Source: a virus. From it: a DNA stretch of 32,775 nucleotides. The stretch covers positions 1 to 32,775 of IMG/VR virus record IMGVR_UViG_3300025525_000005, one strand, 5' to 3'. Made by a program: the position numbers and the translations under genes. Below the pieces are notes generated by a model. It searched no databases. It was not told where the DNA came from and worked only from the letters and a program-made list of their open reading frames with translations. Below, piece by piece: positions 7,137-13,159 of this stretch. Numbering within the stretch: the first letter of the stretch is position 1; every line of letters begins with the position of its first letter.

Positions 7137-7323
7137 TCGCCACCGCCTTCCGTTGCCCGGCGCGTCTGCGTCCGCGTGCCAACGACAAAAGGATGGTCGC
7201 CAGCTCCCTGCGCCCGACCGCCTTGGCGCGGTACGTCCCGCCGACATCTCGCACGTTGATCACGACGACCTCCGTGCCCTCTGTGGTTTCCGCCACCGCC
7301 GCCTGCCCAGTTGTCTCACTCAT
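7129..7323 (-). CDS. Small early protein with TYRAKA motif
   Basis: 64 aa, starting MSETTGQ exactly like the upstream 166-aa protein because both starts lie in a duplicated 63-bp leader. The middle (EVVVINVRDVGGTYRAKAVGRRELATILLSLARG) looks like a short beta strand followed by a basic helix. ATG 7323 has GGAGGAGCGAG upstream. Function unknown; the TYRAKA segment recurs in the 77-aa Cys-module protein. Confidence 0.55.
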   Translation of the reverse strand: MSETTGQAAVAETTEGTEVVVINVRDVGGTYRAKAVGRRELATILLSLARGRRRAGQRKAVANG

Positions 7324-7369
7324 CTCGCTCCTCCTTTTTTTGCCCCGCGCGGAACCGCCGCGCGGGAAA
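7307..7369. repeat. 63-bp direct repeat, copy 1: start region, RBS, A-tract and hairpin
   Basis: Near-identical to 7871-7934 (one substitution, one T indel). On the minus strand it carries a 9-bp perfect stem (CCCGCGCGG / CCGCGCGGG, 7344-7352 and 7358-7366, 5-nt loop), seven A, GGAGGAG ribosome site and the ATG plus codons for MSETTG. The stem is followed by A rather than U, so it is not a terminator on that strand; a 5'-leader element is more likely. Confidence 0.8.
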
Positions 7370-7386
7370 TCGTTATGCCGTTTCTG

Positions 7387-7887
7387 TCAGGTTTTGAGCG
7401 CGGACTTTAACTCCGCGCGGGCCGAGTCGAGCATTCCGCGTACGGACACCCTCGATCCGTCGCTGAGGGCCGCGTCTATCCAGCCGAGGACGTACACCGC
7501 TGCCCGCTCGATATCCCTGAACCGCCTGTAATCTTTGTCCGCAACCCTGAAATACTCTTCCTCGACCGCAGGCTGGTTTTTTCCGATCGCGGTACGCTCA
7601 GCCTGCGTCAGCGTCGGGCGGCGCGGAGGCGAGGGCGGCGCCGGAACCGCCGCCCAGTCGGGGGAAAGGCCGTCCAGCACCCCGGTCGCCGCGATCCGTC
7701 GCGCCAGCGCCCTGCCGGGCTTGATACGCCCATGCGCGATGGCGCACATGTATTCGCGGGTGATCCCGAGTTTCCGCGCCGCCGCCGACACGCCGGTGCA
7801 CCCCGCCCGCCGACTGACCACCACCCTCGCCTCCTCACCGCCCGACTGCCCGCTGCCCACTGTCGACTGACCAGTTGTCTCACTCAT
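7387..7887 (-). CDS. HTH regulator with extra C-terminal domain
   Basis: 166 aa. Residues about 30-65 (VSAAARKLGITREYMCAIAHGRIKPGRALARRI) form a helix-turn-helix closely related to that of the 62-aa protein encoded upstream (INAAARRLGVTDTQVRRHISGE..S.RLARRM). A Pro-rich linker (PAPPSPPRRP) leads to a helical C-terminal domain (FRDIERAAVYVLGWIDAAL, VRGMLDSARAELKSAL). Probable early regulator of the Ner/Cro kind or a replication accessory factor. ATG 7887 has GGAGGAGCGGG upstream inside the duplicated leader. Function inferred from the HTH only. Confidence 0.65.
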   Translation of the reverse strand: MSETTGQSTVGSGQSGGEEARVVVSRRAGCTGVSAAARKLGITREYMCAIAHGRIKPGRALARRIAATGVLDGLSPDWAAVPAPPSPPRRPTLTQAERTAIGKNQPAVEEEYFRVADKDYRRFRDIERAAVYVLGWIDAALSDGSRVSVRGMLDSARAELKSALKT

Positions 7888-7934
7888 CCCGCTCCTCCTT
7901 TTTTTTGCCCCGCGCGGAACCGCCGCGCGGGAAA
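7871..7934. repeat. 63-bp direct repeat, copy 2: start region, RBS, A-tract and hairpin
   Basis: Second copy of the leader at 7307-7369, 564 bp away, with eight A instead of seven. Its stem occupies 7909-7917 and 7923-7931. The two copies bracket the 166-aa HTH gene, so recombination between them would cleanly remove that gene and leave one leader. Confidence 0.8.
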
Positions 7935-7938
7935 GCCG

Positions 7939-8127
7939 CTACCGCTCCACGACGATGCCCGCCTGCTCCATCCGCCGCGCCAGCCGCACGCTCGGCTCCT
8001 CGCCGCTGATGTGCCGCCGCACCTGCGTGTCGGTCACCCCCAGCCGCCGCGCGGCCGCGTTGATGTTCTGCCAGCGCTCAACCCGCCGCCGCCGGATCAC
8101 CAGCACATCGCTCTCTTTTCGCGCCAT
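7939..8127 (-). CDS. Ner/Cro-like small HTH protein, first early gene
   Basis: 62 aa from ATG 8127 with GGAGGT six bases upstream (a TTG at 8133 is possible but poorer). MARKESDVLVIRRRR is a basic strand; INAAARRLGVTDTQVRRHISGEEPSVRLARRM is a clear helix-turn-helix. As the first gene after the divergent control region it is placed like Mu Ner or lambda Cro, and so probably binds operators at 8146-8202 to tune early and repressor transcription. That role is inferred from position. Confidence 0.7.
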   Translation of the reverse strand: MARKESDVLVIRRRRVERWQNINAAARRLGVTDTQVRRHISGEEPSVRLARRMEQAGIVVER

Positions 8128-8145
8128 TGCCAAACCTCCGCCAAC

Positions 8146-8202
8146 TTGCTACCGTTTAACCGTTGATTGCACACGTTGTGCCAACGGGGCGGATGGTAGC
8201 AA
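8146..8202. promoter_or_regulatory. Candidate operators between early operon and repressor
   Basis: TTGCTACC (8146-8153) and GGTAGCAA (8195-8202) are exact inverted copies 41 bases apart, and TAGCAAAATAG follows at about 8233. Between them lies a second inverted repeat, GCACA-CGT-TGTGC (8169-8181), embedded in CCGTTG (8160-8165) ... CAACGG (8182-8187). The right GGTAGCAA overlaps the -10 of the leftward promoter, an expected place for a repressor site. Confidence 0.55.
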
Positions 8203-8222
8203 TTTGGTTGCAATGGTGTCAA
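8193..8222 (-). promoter_or_regulatory. Leftward early promoter (sigma-70-like)
   Basis: On the minus strand a consensus TTGACA (8222-8217) is followed after 18 bases by TACCAT (8198-8193). The -10 overlaps the GGTAGCAA operator half. The first early ATG at 8127 lies about 60 bases downstream of the expected start site. Confidence 0.55.
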
Positions 8223-8224
8223 GC

Positions 8225-8599
8225 ATGGAAAGTAGCAAAATAGTAGACATGAATGAGCGGCTGAACAAGCTCAGGTTCAGCCTCGGTATCGACTGGGGGG
8301 AGTTGGCTAAAAGATTGATGATTAGTCGCTCTATGCTCGGGTTTGTACGTGTCGGGACAAAAAAGCCGAGCCCAAAACTTCTTTGTAGGATAAGTAGCCT
8401 AGAAAAAGAGTCGGGTAGACATTCAGTAGCCACCTGCCAAAACTGTGGGATGTTGCTACAGAGGGTTGTTGAACTGGAGAAGCAACTCGTAGAAGCTGAT
8501 AAAATGCTCGACGAACGCTCTGCGGCTGTATTGCGCCTGATGGCGGCGTTCGATGCGTTCCGGATGCAGTATAGTGGTCTGAAAAAGGAGGCGACATGA
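8225..8599 (+). CDS. Repressor-like XRE-type HTH protein
   Basis: 124 aa from ATG 8225; ATG 8249 (MNERLNKL) or ATG 8214 are alternatives, and no strong ribosome site separates them. NERLNKLRFSLGIDWGELAKRLMISRSMLGFVRVGTKKPSPKLLCRI is an HTH of the Xre/Cro type. Then comes CQNCG, possibly metal binding, and a coiled coil (VELEKQLVEADKMLDERSAAVLRLMAAF) suited to oligomerisation. It is divergent from the early operon and is AT-richer than its neighbours. Placed like the Mu c repressor. No peptidase (S24) domain, so induction would not be by RecA-driven self-cleavage. Its stop overlaps the next start (ATGA). Confidence 0.65.
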   Translation: MESSKIVDMNERLNKLRFSLGIDWGELAKRLMISRSMLGFVRVGTKKPSPKLLCRISSLEKESGRHSVATCQNCGMLLQRVVELEKQLVEADKMLDERSAAVLRLMAAFDAFRMQYSGLKKEAT

Positions 8600-9261
8600 T
8601 AAGCAGAACACGCATGGTTATTTGCGCCGCCCTTGCGGCGGTCTGTATGGCGTCGGGGCAGACAAATGGTCTGGCTCTGTATTCTGAGCTGGAGAGCGAG
8701 CGGTTTGACTTTGGGCGCGCAAAGCGGCTCCGCGTGTGGATTGCCGTGCCGGACGGGCAGGGGAGCAACGAGGTCAGGCGGGCGATGGAGGATGTTGTGC
8801 AGCGTCATACGGGCATGCATGCGGTTTGCGTGGCGGTGATGCGAGATGGGGAAACCGCCAAAGCGTGGCCGTACACGGTCGGCAAATGCGTGTGGGCTCC
8901 CGAGGGCGACTGGGGCAGGGCGCTGGACGGGTTGAGCGATCCGAGGCGGACCACGTACAAGATGACGGTTGAGCTGAATCCTCATTATTTTGGCGGGGCG
9001 CCAAGGCCGACGCTCCACGGGCTTTCGGCCCGTGATATGGCGGCGGTTGCCTCCGATTGCTGCTTGGAAATCGATCATGAGCAGATCGAGGTTTTGAGGC
9101 GCGATCCGCTGGCGGGAAAATCAAAAATGGCCGAAGCCCGCCACCGCGCTGTTGCCCGTGTCTCAAACAAACGCGGATTGAGTGCCGATCAGCTCACCGA
9201 GATATGGGAGATTTATAATCTCGATGTTGCCCGCTGCATGAATCCGGAATTAAAACCGTAA
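8596..9261 (+). CDS. Secreted protein in the repressor operon
   Basis: 221 aa. The start overlaps the repressor stop (ATGA, with AAAAAGGAGGCGAC upstream). Residues 1-20 are a signal peptide: Arg/Lys, then ICAALAAVCMA, with likely cleavage around ASG-Q. The mature part has an alpha/beta region (KRLRVWIAVPDG, EVRRAMEDVVQRHTG, HAVCVAVMRDG) then PYTVGKCVWAPEGDWGRAL, which I associate with small secreted or lipoprotein-type DUF proteins, and a C-terminal helical part ending with LTEIWEIYNLDVARC. Not a known virion or lysis protein. Coupled translation with the repressor implies expression in the lysogen. Confidence 0.6.
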   Translation: MISRTRMVICAALAAVCMASGQTNGLALYSELESERFDFGRAKRLRVWIAVPDGQGSNEVRRAMEDVVQRHTGMHAVCVAVMRDGETAKAWPYTVGKCVWAPEGDWGRALDGLSDPRRTTYKMTVELNPHYFGGAPRPTLHGLSARDMAAVASDCCLEIDHEQIEVLRRDPLAGKSKMAEARHRAVARVSNKRGLSADQLTEIWEIYNLDVARCMNPELKP

Positions 9262-9277
9262 ACAAAAAAAAGAGCAC

Positions 9278-9442
9278 ATGAGAAGGACTGTGATCGTGTC
9301 TGGAATCGCCCTGCTGACCGCAGCCGCGCTGGCGGCGGCGGTGCAATGCAAAGGCGTCACGCAGAAGGGCGCGCGCTGCCGGAACCGGACGACGAACCCA
9401 TCGGGGTATTGCCACCTTCACGTCGGGCAGGCAACCCAATAA
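9278..9442 (+). CDS. 54-aa secreted Cys/His peptide (DUF5763-like)
   Basis: Starts at the ATG 17 bases after the previous stop, following an A-rich AAAAGAGCAC. MRRTVIVSGIALLTAAALAAA is a signal peptide. The mature part begins QCKGVTQKGARC and ends with NPSGYCHLH: C-x9-C-x10-C-x-x-H, the pattern of a widespread short exported family that I believe is DUF5763, which probably binds zinc. Second secreted product of the repressor transcription unit. Confidence 0.65.
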   Translation: MRRTVIVSGIALLTAAALAAAVQCKGVTQKGARCRNRTTNPSGYCHLHVGQATQ

Positions 9443-9465
9443 TAGGCCCGGCCGCCGCCACACCC

Positions 9466-9502
9466 GCCGCCCAGCACCCCCGTTGCAAGGCGGCTTTTTT
9501 TT
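9466..9502 (+). terminator. Terminator after the repressor operon
   Basis: Stem GCCGCC (9466-9471) with GGCGGC (9489-9494), 17-nt loop, directly followed by eight T (9495-9502). It lies 24 bases after the small secreted gene. Confidence 0.65.
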
Positions 9503-9550
9503 GCCCCAATCGCTCGCCGCTCACTGCGCGTCGCTCATTCCCCGTTTCCC

Positions 9551-9580
9551 GCCTCCTAACTCCTGACTCCTGACTCCTCC
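9551..9580. repeat. Heptad-period short repeat, non-coding copy
   Basis: Three tandem units of 'actcctg' type (ctcctaactcctgactcctg followed by actcctcc). This is the cleanest copy of the family and the only good one outside a gene. Confidence 0.75.
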
Positions 9581-9624
9581 TTTCTTCCGCCCCCCCGCCC
9601 CCCCTCCCCGGCTCCTTCTGAAAT

Positions 9625-9639
9625 TTTCGCACTGCGAAA
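9625..9639. promoter_or_regulatory. Palindrome TTTCGCA-C-TGCGAAA, copy 1
   Basis: Perfect 7-bp arms around one base; the match to the copy at 10556-10570 extends to AATTTTCGCA ... TGCGAAAGTT. It is followed by GTTA ... TAAC, similar to the hairpin beside copy 2. Candidate binding site for a late regulator. Confidence 0.5.
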
Positions 9640-9784
9640 GTTATCCGCGTCTAACAACATTCACCGCGCGAATGTTTCGCGCGGCGCGATTTCTGCGGCC
9701 TGTGCGCGCGGTGCCTCTCGTGCGCGCGCGCGAGGAGCGGAAACCGCGTATGATGCGCGGCAACCGGCGGGCAGCTCGCTCCTC

Positions 9785-9829
9785 CCCGCCCCCCTGCCGC
9801 CCGGGCCGCCGGGCGCGGGGGATTTTTTC
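9785..9829 (+). terminator. Possible second terminator
   Basis: Stem CGCCCGG (9799-9805) / CCGGGCG (9810-9816) with GCCG loop, extendable outward through C-rich and G-rich flanks, then GGGGATTTTTT. The T-run begins a few bases after the inner stem, so strength is uncertain. Confidence 0.4.
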
Positions 9830-9857
9830 AGGACGCACGGGGCGCGGAGGCATCGGC

Positions 9858-10253
9858 ATGGCGGTGGAGCTGGATCAGGGGTTCGTCTGGATCGCGGGGG
9901 CGCTGGCGGCGTTCCCGCTGCTCAATCAGGCGCTGGCTTTTTTCCAGCGGCTCAAGGGCCCCGCGCGCCAGCCGCCGCTGGCCGAGGAGGTCGCGGGCAA
10001 GTACGCCACGCGAAGCGAGCTGGACGCGTTCAAGCGCGAGATCAAGGGCGACATCGACACGCTGCGCAAGTCGATCGAGGAGACGGACCGCAAGGCGGAG
10101 GCGCGGTCGATCGACACGCACCGGCGGATCGACATGGCGCTCAAGTCGCTCATGGCGACCAACCGCAAGCTGGGCACGCTGATCGGCATCGCGATGGCGC
10201 AGGGGCGGGCGAACGCATCGGACTTCGGGCACGAAGAGGAGGAGGGCGGATGA
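9858..10253 (+). CDS. Membrane-anchored coiled-coil protein, Mu gp25-like (DUF2730 style)
   Basis: 131 aa; ATG 9858 has GCGGAGG at good spacing. FVWIAGALAAFPLLNQALAFF (residues 8-28) is a membrane-type segment. It is followed by a long charged helical stretch (RSELDAFKREIKGDIDTLRKSIEETDRKAEA) typical of a coiled coil, and an acidic tail. Mu and relatives have a similar TM-plus-coiled-coil protein (gp25) at this position, just before the small terminase. Role unknown; location matches, sequence identity not tested. Confidence 0.6.
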   Translation: MAVELDQGFVWIAGALAAFPLLNQALAFFQRLKGPARQPPLAEEVAGKYATRSELDAFKREIKGDIDTLRKSIEETDRKAEARSIDTHRRIDMALKSLMATNRKLGTLIGIAMAQGRANASDFGHEEEEGG

Positions 10254-10525
10254 TCACGGGCAAGGTGTTGGAGATTTACCAGCAGCGGCTGCTGCTGGTG
10301 TTGGACGCGAACAAGGGCCGCGAGGTGCGCGACCAGCAGGCCGTGACGGATTTCCAGATCACGGTGGACCCCTCCGCGCGGCCCGACGACGTGCGCGCCG
10401 CCATGGATGGGCTCGTGGGCCAGAAGCTCGCCGCGAAACGGCACGAGCCGCTGCGCGGCTGGCTGTGGAGCATCACGTCCGAGGGCAAGGCCGAGGCCGC
10501 GAAGCTGGCCTACGAGGAGCTGTGA
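10250..10525 (+). CDS. Small winged-helix-like phage protein
   Basis: 91 aa, start overlapping the previous stop (ATGA). VLEIYQQRLLLVLDANKGREV, DDVRAAMDGLVGQKLAAKR and a beta hairpin LRGWLWSITSEGKAEAAKL read like a small winged-helix fold. It sits between the gp25-like and gp27-like genes, where Mu has gp26. Function unknown. Confidence 0.55.
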   Translation: MITGKVLEIYQQRLLLVLDANKGREVRDQQAVTDFQITVDPSARPDDVRAAMDGLVGQKLAAKRHEPLRGWLWSITSEGKAEAAKLAYEEL

Positions 10526-10535
10526 GCGGCGGAAA

Positions 10536-10552
10536 GTTAGCCGACGGCTAAC
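10536..10552. other. Perfect short hairpin before the small terminase gene
   Basis: GTTAGCC (10536-10542), GAC loop, GGCTAAC (10546-10552). Immediately followed by the palindrome at 10556-10570; no T-run, so a terminator is unlikely. May be part of a composite regulatory site. Confidence 0.5.
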
Positions 10553-10555
10553 AAT

Positions 10556-10570
10556 TTTCGCAGTGCGAAA
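10556..10570. promoter_or_regulatory. Palindrome TTTCGCA-G-TGCGAAA, copy 2
   Basis: Same 7-bp arms as 9625-9639 with the centre base changed from C to G. It lies 31 bases before the small terminase ATG, in the only sizeable gap of the packaging operon (10526-10601). Confidence 0.5.
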
Positions 10571-10601
10571 GTTTCGGAAGGTCGGCAAAGAAAAGTCAAG
10601 C

Positions 10602-11081
10602 ATGAAGATCAACTCCAACAGTCTGTACAGCCGGATGGGGAAAGCGCTGCGGGATGAATTCTACCCGTGGTATCTCGCCGAAAACCCGTCGTACGACGAG
10701 ATGCTGGCGTGGTTCGAGGCGCGCGGCGTCGGCGCGAGCAACGGCTCGGTCTTCACGCTGGTGAACCGGCACATCGCGACGTGGAAGATCGATCAGGCGG
10801 TGCTGGCGAGCGACGAAGAGGTGGCGGCGCTGCCCGCGGATGTCGACGGGCGGACGCGCGAACGGCTGCGGGCGATGAAGTTCGACCTCGTGATGAGCGA
10901 CCTCTCCGCGCAGCAGAAAATGGCGTATCTGGCATACGATCTCAAAGAGCGCGAGCTGGCTGAGAAACAGCGCTCGGCGCGCGAGGCGGCGGTGGACGCG
11001 CTGCTCGCCGAGGCGGCGGGCAACGCGGCGGCGGAAGCCGCGCTCAAGACTTTCCTCGCGGCGCTGGGGGGTGCCGCGTGA
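10602..11081 (+). CDS. Small terminase-like protein, Mu gp27-like (DUF3486 style)
   Basis: 159 aa. The first half (SLYSRMGKALRDEFYPWYLAENPSYDEMLAWFEARGVGASNGSVFTLV) matches the layout of the DUF3486 proteins of Mu-like phages, where an HTH chooses packaging sites. The second half is helical and charged. It precedes and overlaps the large terminase gene, the usual place for the small subunit. The ribosome site (AAAGAAAAG) is weak, and the gene follows the two palindromic elements described at 10536-10570. Confidence 0.7.
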   Translation: MKINSNSLYSRMGKALRDEFYPWYLAENPSYDEMLAWFEARGVGASNGSVFTLVNRHIATWKIDQAVLASDEEVAALPADVDGRTRERLRAMKFDLVMSDLSAQQKMAYLAYDLKERELAEKQRSAREAAVDALLAEAAGNAAAEAALKTFLAALGGAA

Positions 11082-13159
11082 AGAAGCGCACCTCCATACG
11101 CCAGAAGCTGCAAGCCGCCGTGGCCCCAGAAACCCCGGCCGTCACCGTGCCGCGCGGCATCACGTTCCACGAGTTCATGCACCGGCACGCCCGCGTCCGC
11201 GTGGGCTCGGAATACAAACCCTACAGCACGGCGGGCCGCGAGCCGCTCCTCATGGTCATCGGCCTCATCGACCACGTGCTCGGCAACGACACCTCCTATC
11301 TTCCCGCGCCGATCCGCGACATGCTTTTTGCGTGCGTGGACGTGACCGGGCTCGTGCTGCCGGACGCGTGCATCGACGTCTGCGGCGGCGCTCAGTTCGG
11401 CAAGACCATCATCGGCCTGCACCTCAAAGCCTACCTCGCAGCAGTCAAGGGGATGAACACGTACTATGCCCTGCCGGACGACGACCTCGTGCAGGGCATC
11501 GTGGACGGCAAAGAGCGCCCGGAGGTCATCGACCAGATCCCGTGGCTGGCCAGCATGGCGAAAGTCGGCAAGGCGCTGAACGCATCCGGCAAGGCTGCCG
11601 ACCGCAAGGGCGCGATGCTCCTGACAGACGGCAAGGTGACGGCGATGTCGTACATCCGCGGCATCAACGCCAAGGTGCCCACGTCGTTCTCCGCCGACTG
11701 CGTGATCGAAGACGAAAAGGACGACATAAAGGACGCGAACGCGAAGTTCCTCGTCGGGCGTATGACCGCCTCGCTGCTGCGCCTGCATGTCACCATCGGC
11801 ACCCAGCGCTATCACGGGGCCGGGCAGAACAAGCTCTTTGAAGAGGGCACGCAACACGTCGGCTGGCTGACCTGCCCGCATTGCGGCAAGCGCCACAACC
11901 CAGAAGAGGCGTGGCCCAAAATCTGCCGCATGTACCGGCCCGAAGGTCCGCTCAATCCGTGGCTGACAGCCGAGGGCGACTTCCTTGACGCCGAAGGGAA
12001 CCACACCGCTTTCAGCCCGACGGGCTCCTACCACTTCGCCTGCACCGAATGTGGAACAGGACTCGACCGCACGCGGATCGATTACCAGCCGCGCCGTCCC
12101 GACCGCATCAGGGCCCGCAAGTGGTCGGTGCGCGTCTCGCAGCTCTGCTGCTCGGGCCTGCCGGTCATCATGTTCGTGGCCGACTGGCAGAACGCGGTGC
12201 GTGATCCGGACGCGATGAAGGCGTTCGCGTGCGACCGGCTCGCCATTCCGAAGAGCACGGCGCAGGCCGTCACGCCCGAGGTGCTGTCGCGTTCCACGAA
12301 GGTCGAGCCCGTGTTCTTTTCGCTCGCCCCTTCGGCGGCCGGGTTGCAGCGCTATTGCGGGCTCGATACCGGCGACCGCTGCTGGTTCACCTGCCGCGAG
12401 GTTTCGGCCGACGGCAGGAAACGCACGGTGTGGGCCGAGAGCATCGCGGCCGAAGCGGTCCGCGCCCGCGTCCCGGCGCTGTTCCACACGCTCGGCGCGA
12501 CGTGCGTGTTTGTCGACGCCGGTCCGCTTCGCGACTTGGCCCGCGACCTTTGCCTGCTGCTCAACGAGATACCGGCCGACCTGTTCGGAAACAAGGCGGC
12601 CGGGACGGGCGGCGACGTGGTCATCAAGAACCTGCGGTGGTCGGACGCCCGCAAAGAGTGGCGCGGCCTGCGGTGCGCGGCGGTCGAGTTCACCGGCAAG
12701 CCCGGCACGGGCATCACGCAGGCGTGCCGGATCACGCCCGACAACCGCTCGGTGTATCCCGTGATCAGTTGCAACCGTGACGAGGCGATAGACACCGTCG
12801 TCTATGAGCTGCTCACGGCCGATGAGGGTGTCGCCCAGGTGGGGGCCGACGGCAAGCTGCGCACCGAACCGTTGTGGCTTCTGCCCACCGACGCGCCCGG
12901 AGCGCAGCCCGCCGTCGCCACGCTGCACGGGCATATCCTCTGCGGCGCTCGCAAGGTCCGCGACGCCAACGGCAAGGACGAGCACTGGATCGACGGCGTG
13001 GAAAACCATCTGCTGCTCGCTTCGACCTACGCCCGGCTCGCCGAGACCGTGGCGGCGGGCGCGGCGGCGCGGGCGGGCTCGGCGGGCGCGGGGCGGATCA
13101 CGGGGATGGCGGAAGGCGAGCTGCCGGGGATCGGCATGTTCGGGGAGGTGCTGCTGTGA
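11078..13159 (+). CDS. Large terminase subunit, GpA/Mu gp28-like
   Basis: 693 aa; packages DNA into proheads using an ATPase motor and a nuclease. GTG start at 11078 overlaps the preceding stop (GTGA). Walker A is GGAQFGKT (residues 103-110), Walker B is CVIEDE (about 208-213), two Cys pairs CPHC (266-269) and CTEC (322-325) form a zinc ribbon as in GpA-like terminases. YCGLDTGDR (Asp430) and FVDAGP are likely nuclease-domain acidic motifs of the RNase H fold. Translationally coupled to the portal gene at its 3' end. Assignment is strong. Confidence 0.93.
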   Translation: MKKRTSIRQKLQAAVAPETPAVTVPRGITFHEFMHRHARVRVGSEYKPYSTAGREPLLMVIGLIDHVLGNDTSYLPAPIRDMLFACVDVTGLVLPDACIDVCGGAQFGKTIIGLHLKAYLAAVKGMNTYYALPDDDLVQGIVDGKERPEVIDQIPWLASMAKVGKALNASGKAADRKGAMLLTDGKVTAMSYIRGINAKVPTSFSADCVIEDEKDDIKDANAKFLVGRMTASLLRLHVTIGTQRYHGAGQNKLFEEGTQHVGWLTCPHCGKRHNPEEAWPKICRMYRPEGPLNPWLTAEGDFLDAEGNHTAFSPTGSYHFACTECGTGLDRTRIDYQPRRPDRIRARKWSVRVSQLCCSGLPVIMFVADWQNAVRDPDAMKAFACDRLAIPKSTAQAVTPEVLSRSTKVEPVFFSLAPSAAGLQRYCGLDTGDRCWFTCREVSADGRKRTVWAESIAAEAVRARVPALFHTLGATCVFVDAGPLRDLARDLCLLLNEIPADLFGNKAAGTGGDVVIKNLRWSDARKEWRGLRCAAVEFTGKPGTGITQACRITPDNRSVYPVISCNRDEAIDTVVYELLTADEGVAQVGADGKLRTEPLWLLPTDAPGAQPAVATLHGHILCGARKVRDANGKDEHWIDGVENHLLLASTYARLAETVAAGAAARAGSAGAGRITGMAEGELPGIGMFGEVLL

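Larger units (their letters stand above)
9443..9857. other. Gene-free stretch before the late operon
   Basis: No convincing coding sequence. It contains a terminator (9466-9502), a heptad repeat copy (9551-9580), a C-tract (about 9591-9608), the palindrome 9625-9639, a 9-bp hairpin with a 3-nt loop (CCGCGCGAA 9664-9672 / TTCGCGCGG 9676-9684), an alternating cgtgcgcgcgcgcg run (9719-9732, Z-DNA-prone) and a second terminator-like hairpin (9785-9829). An open frame at 9672-9857 upstream of the next gene is Arg/Pro-rich and not credible. The late promoter is expected here but I could not identify one. Confidence 0.6.

Noticed and set aside
7344-7366. GC hairpins of the duplicated leaders as terminators
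   Set aside because: On the minus strand the stem is followed by A, and on the plus strand the T-run precedes the stem, so neither direction gives a normal terminator.
5950-7410. 486-codon plus-strand frame across the RdgC-like gene and its neighbours
   Set aside because: Runs antisense through three coupled genes with good ribosome sites; no independent support.
9672-9857. N-terminal extension of the gp25-like gene
   Set aside because: Arg/Pro-rich, includes hairpins and a likely terminator, and a good ribosome site marks the start at 9858.
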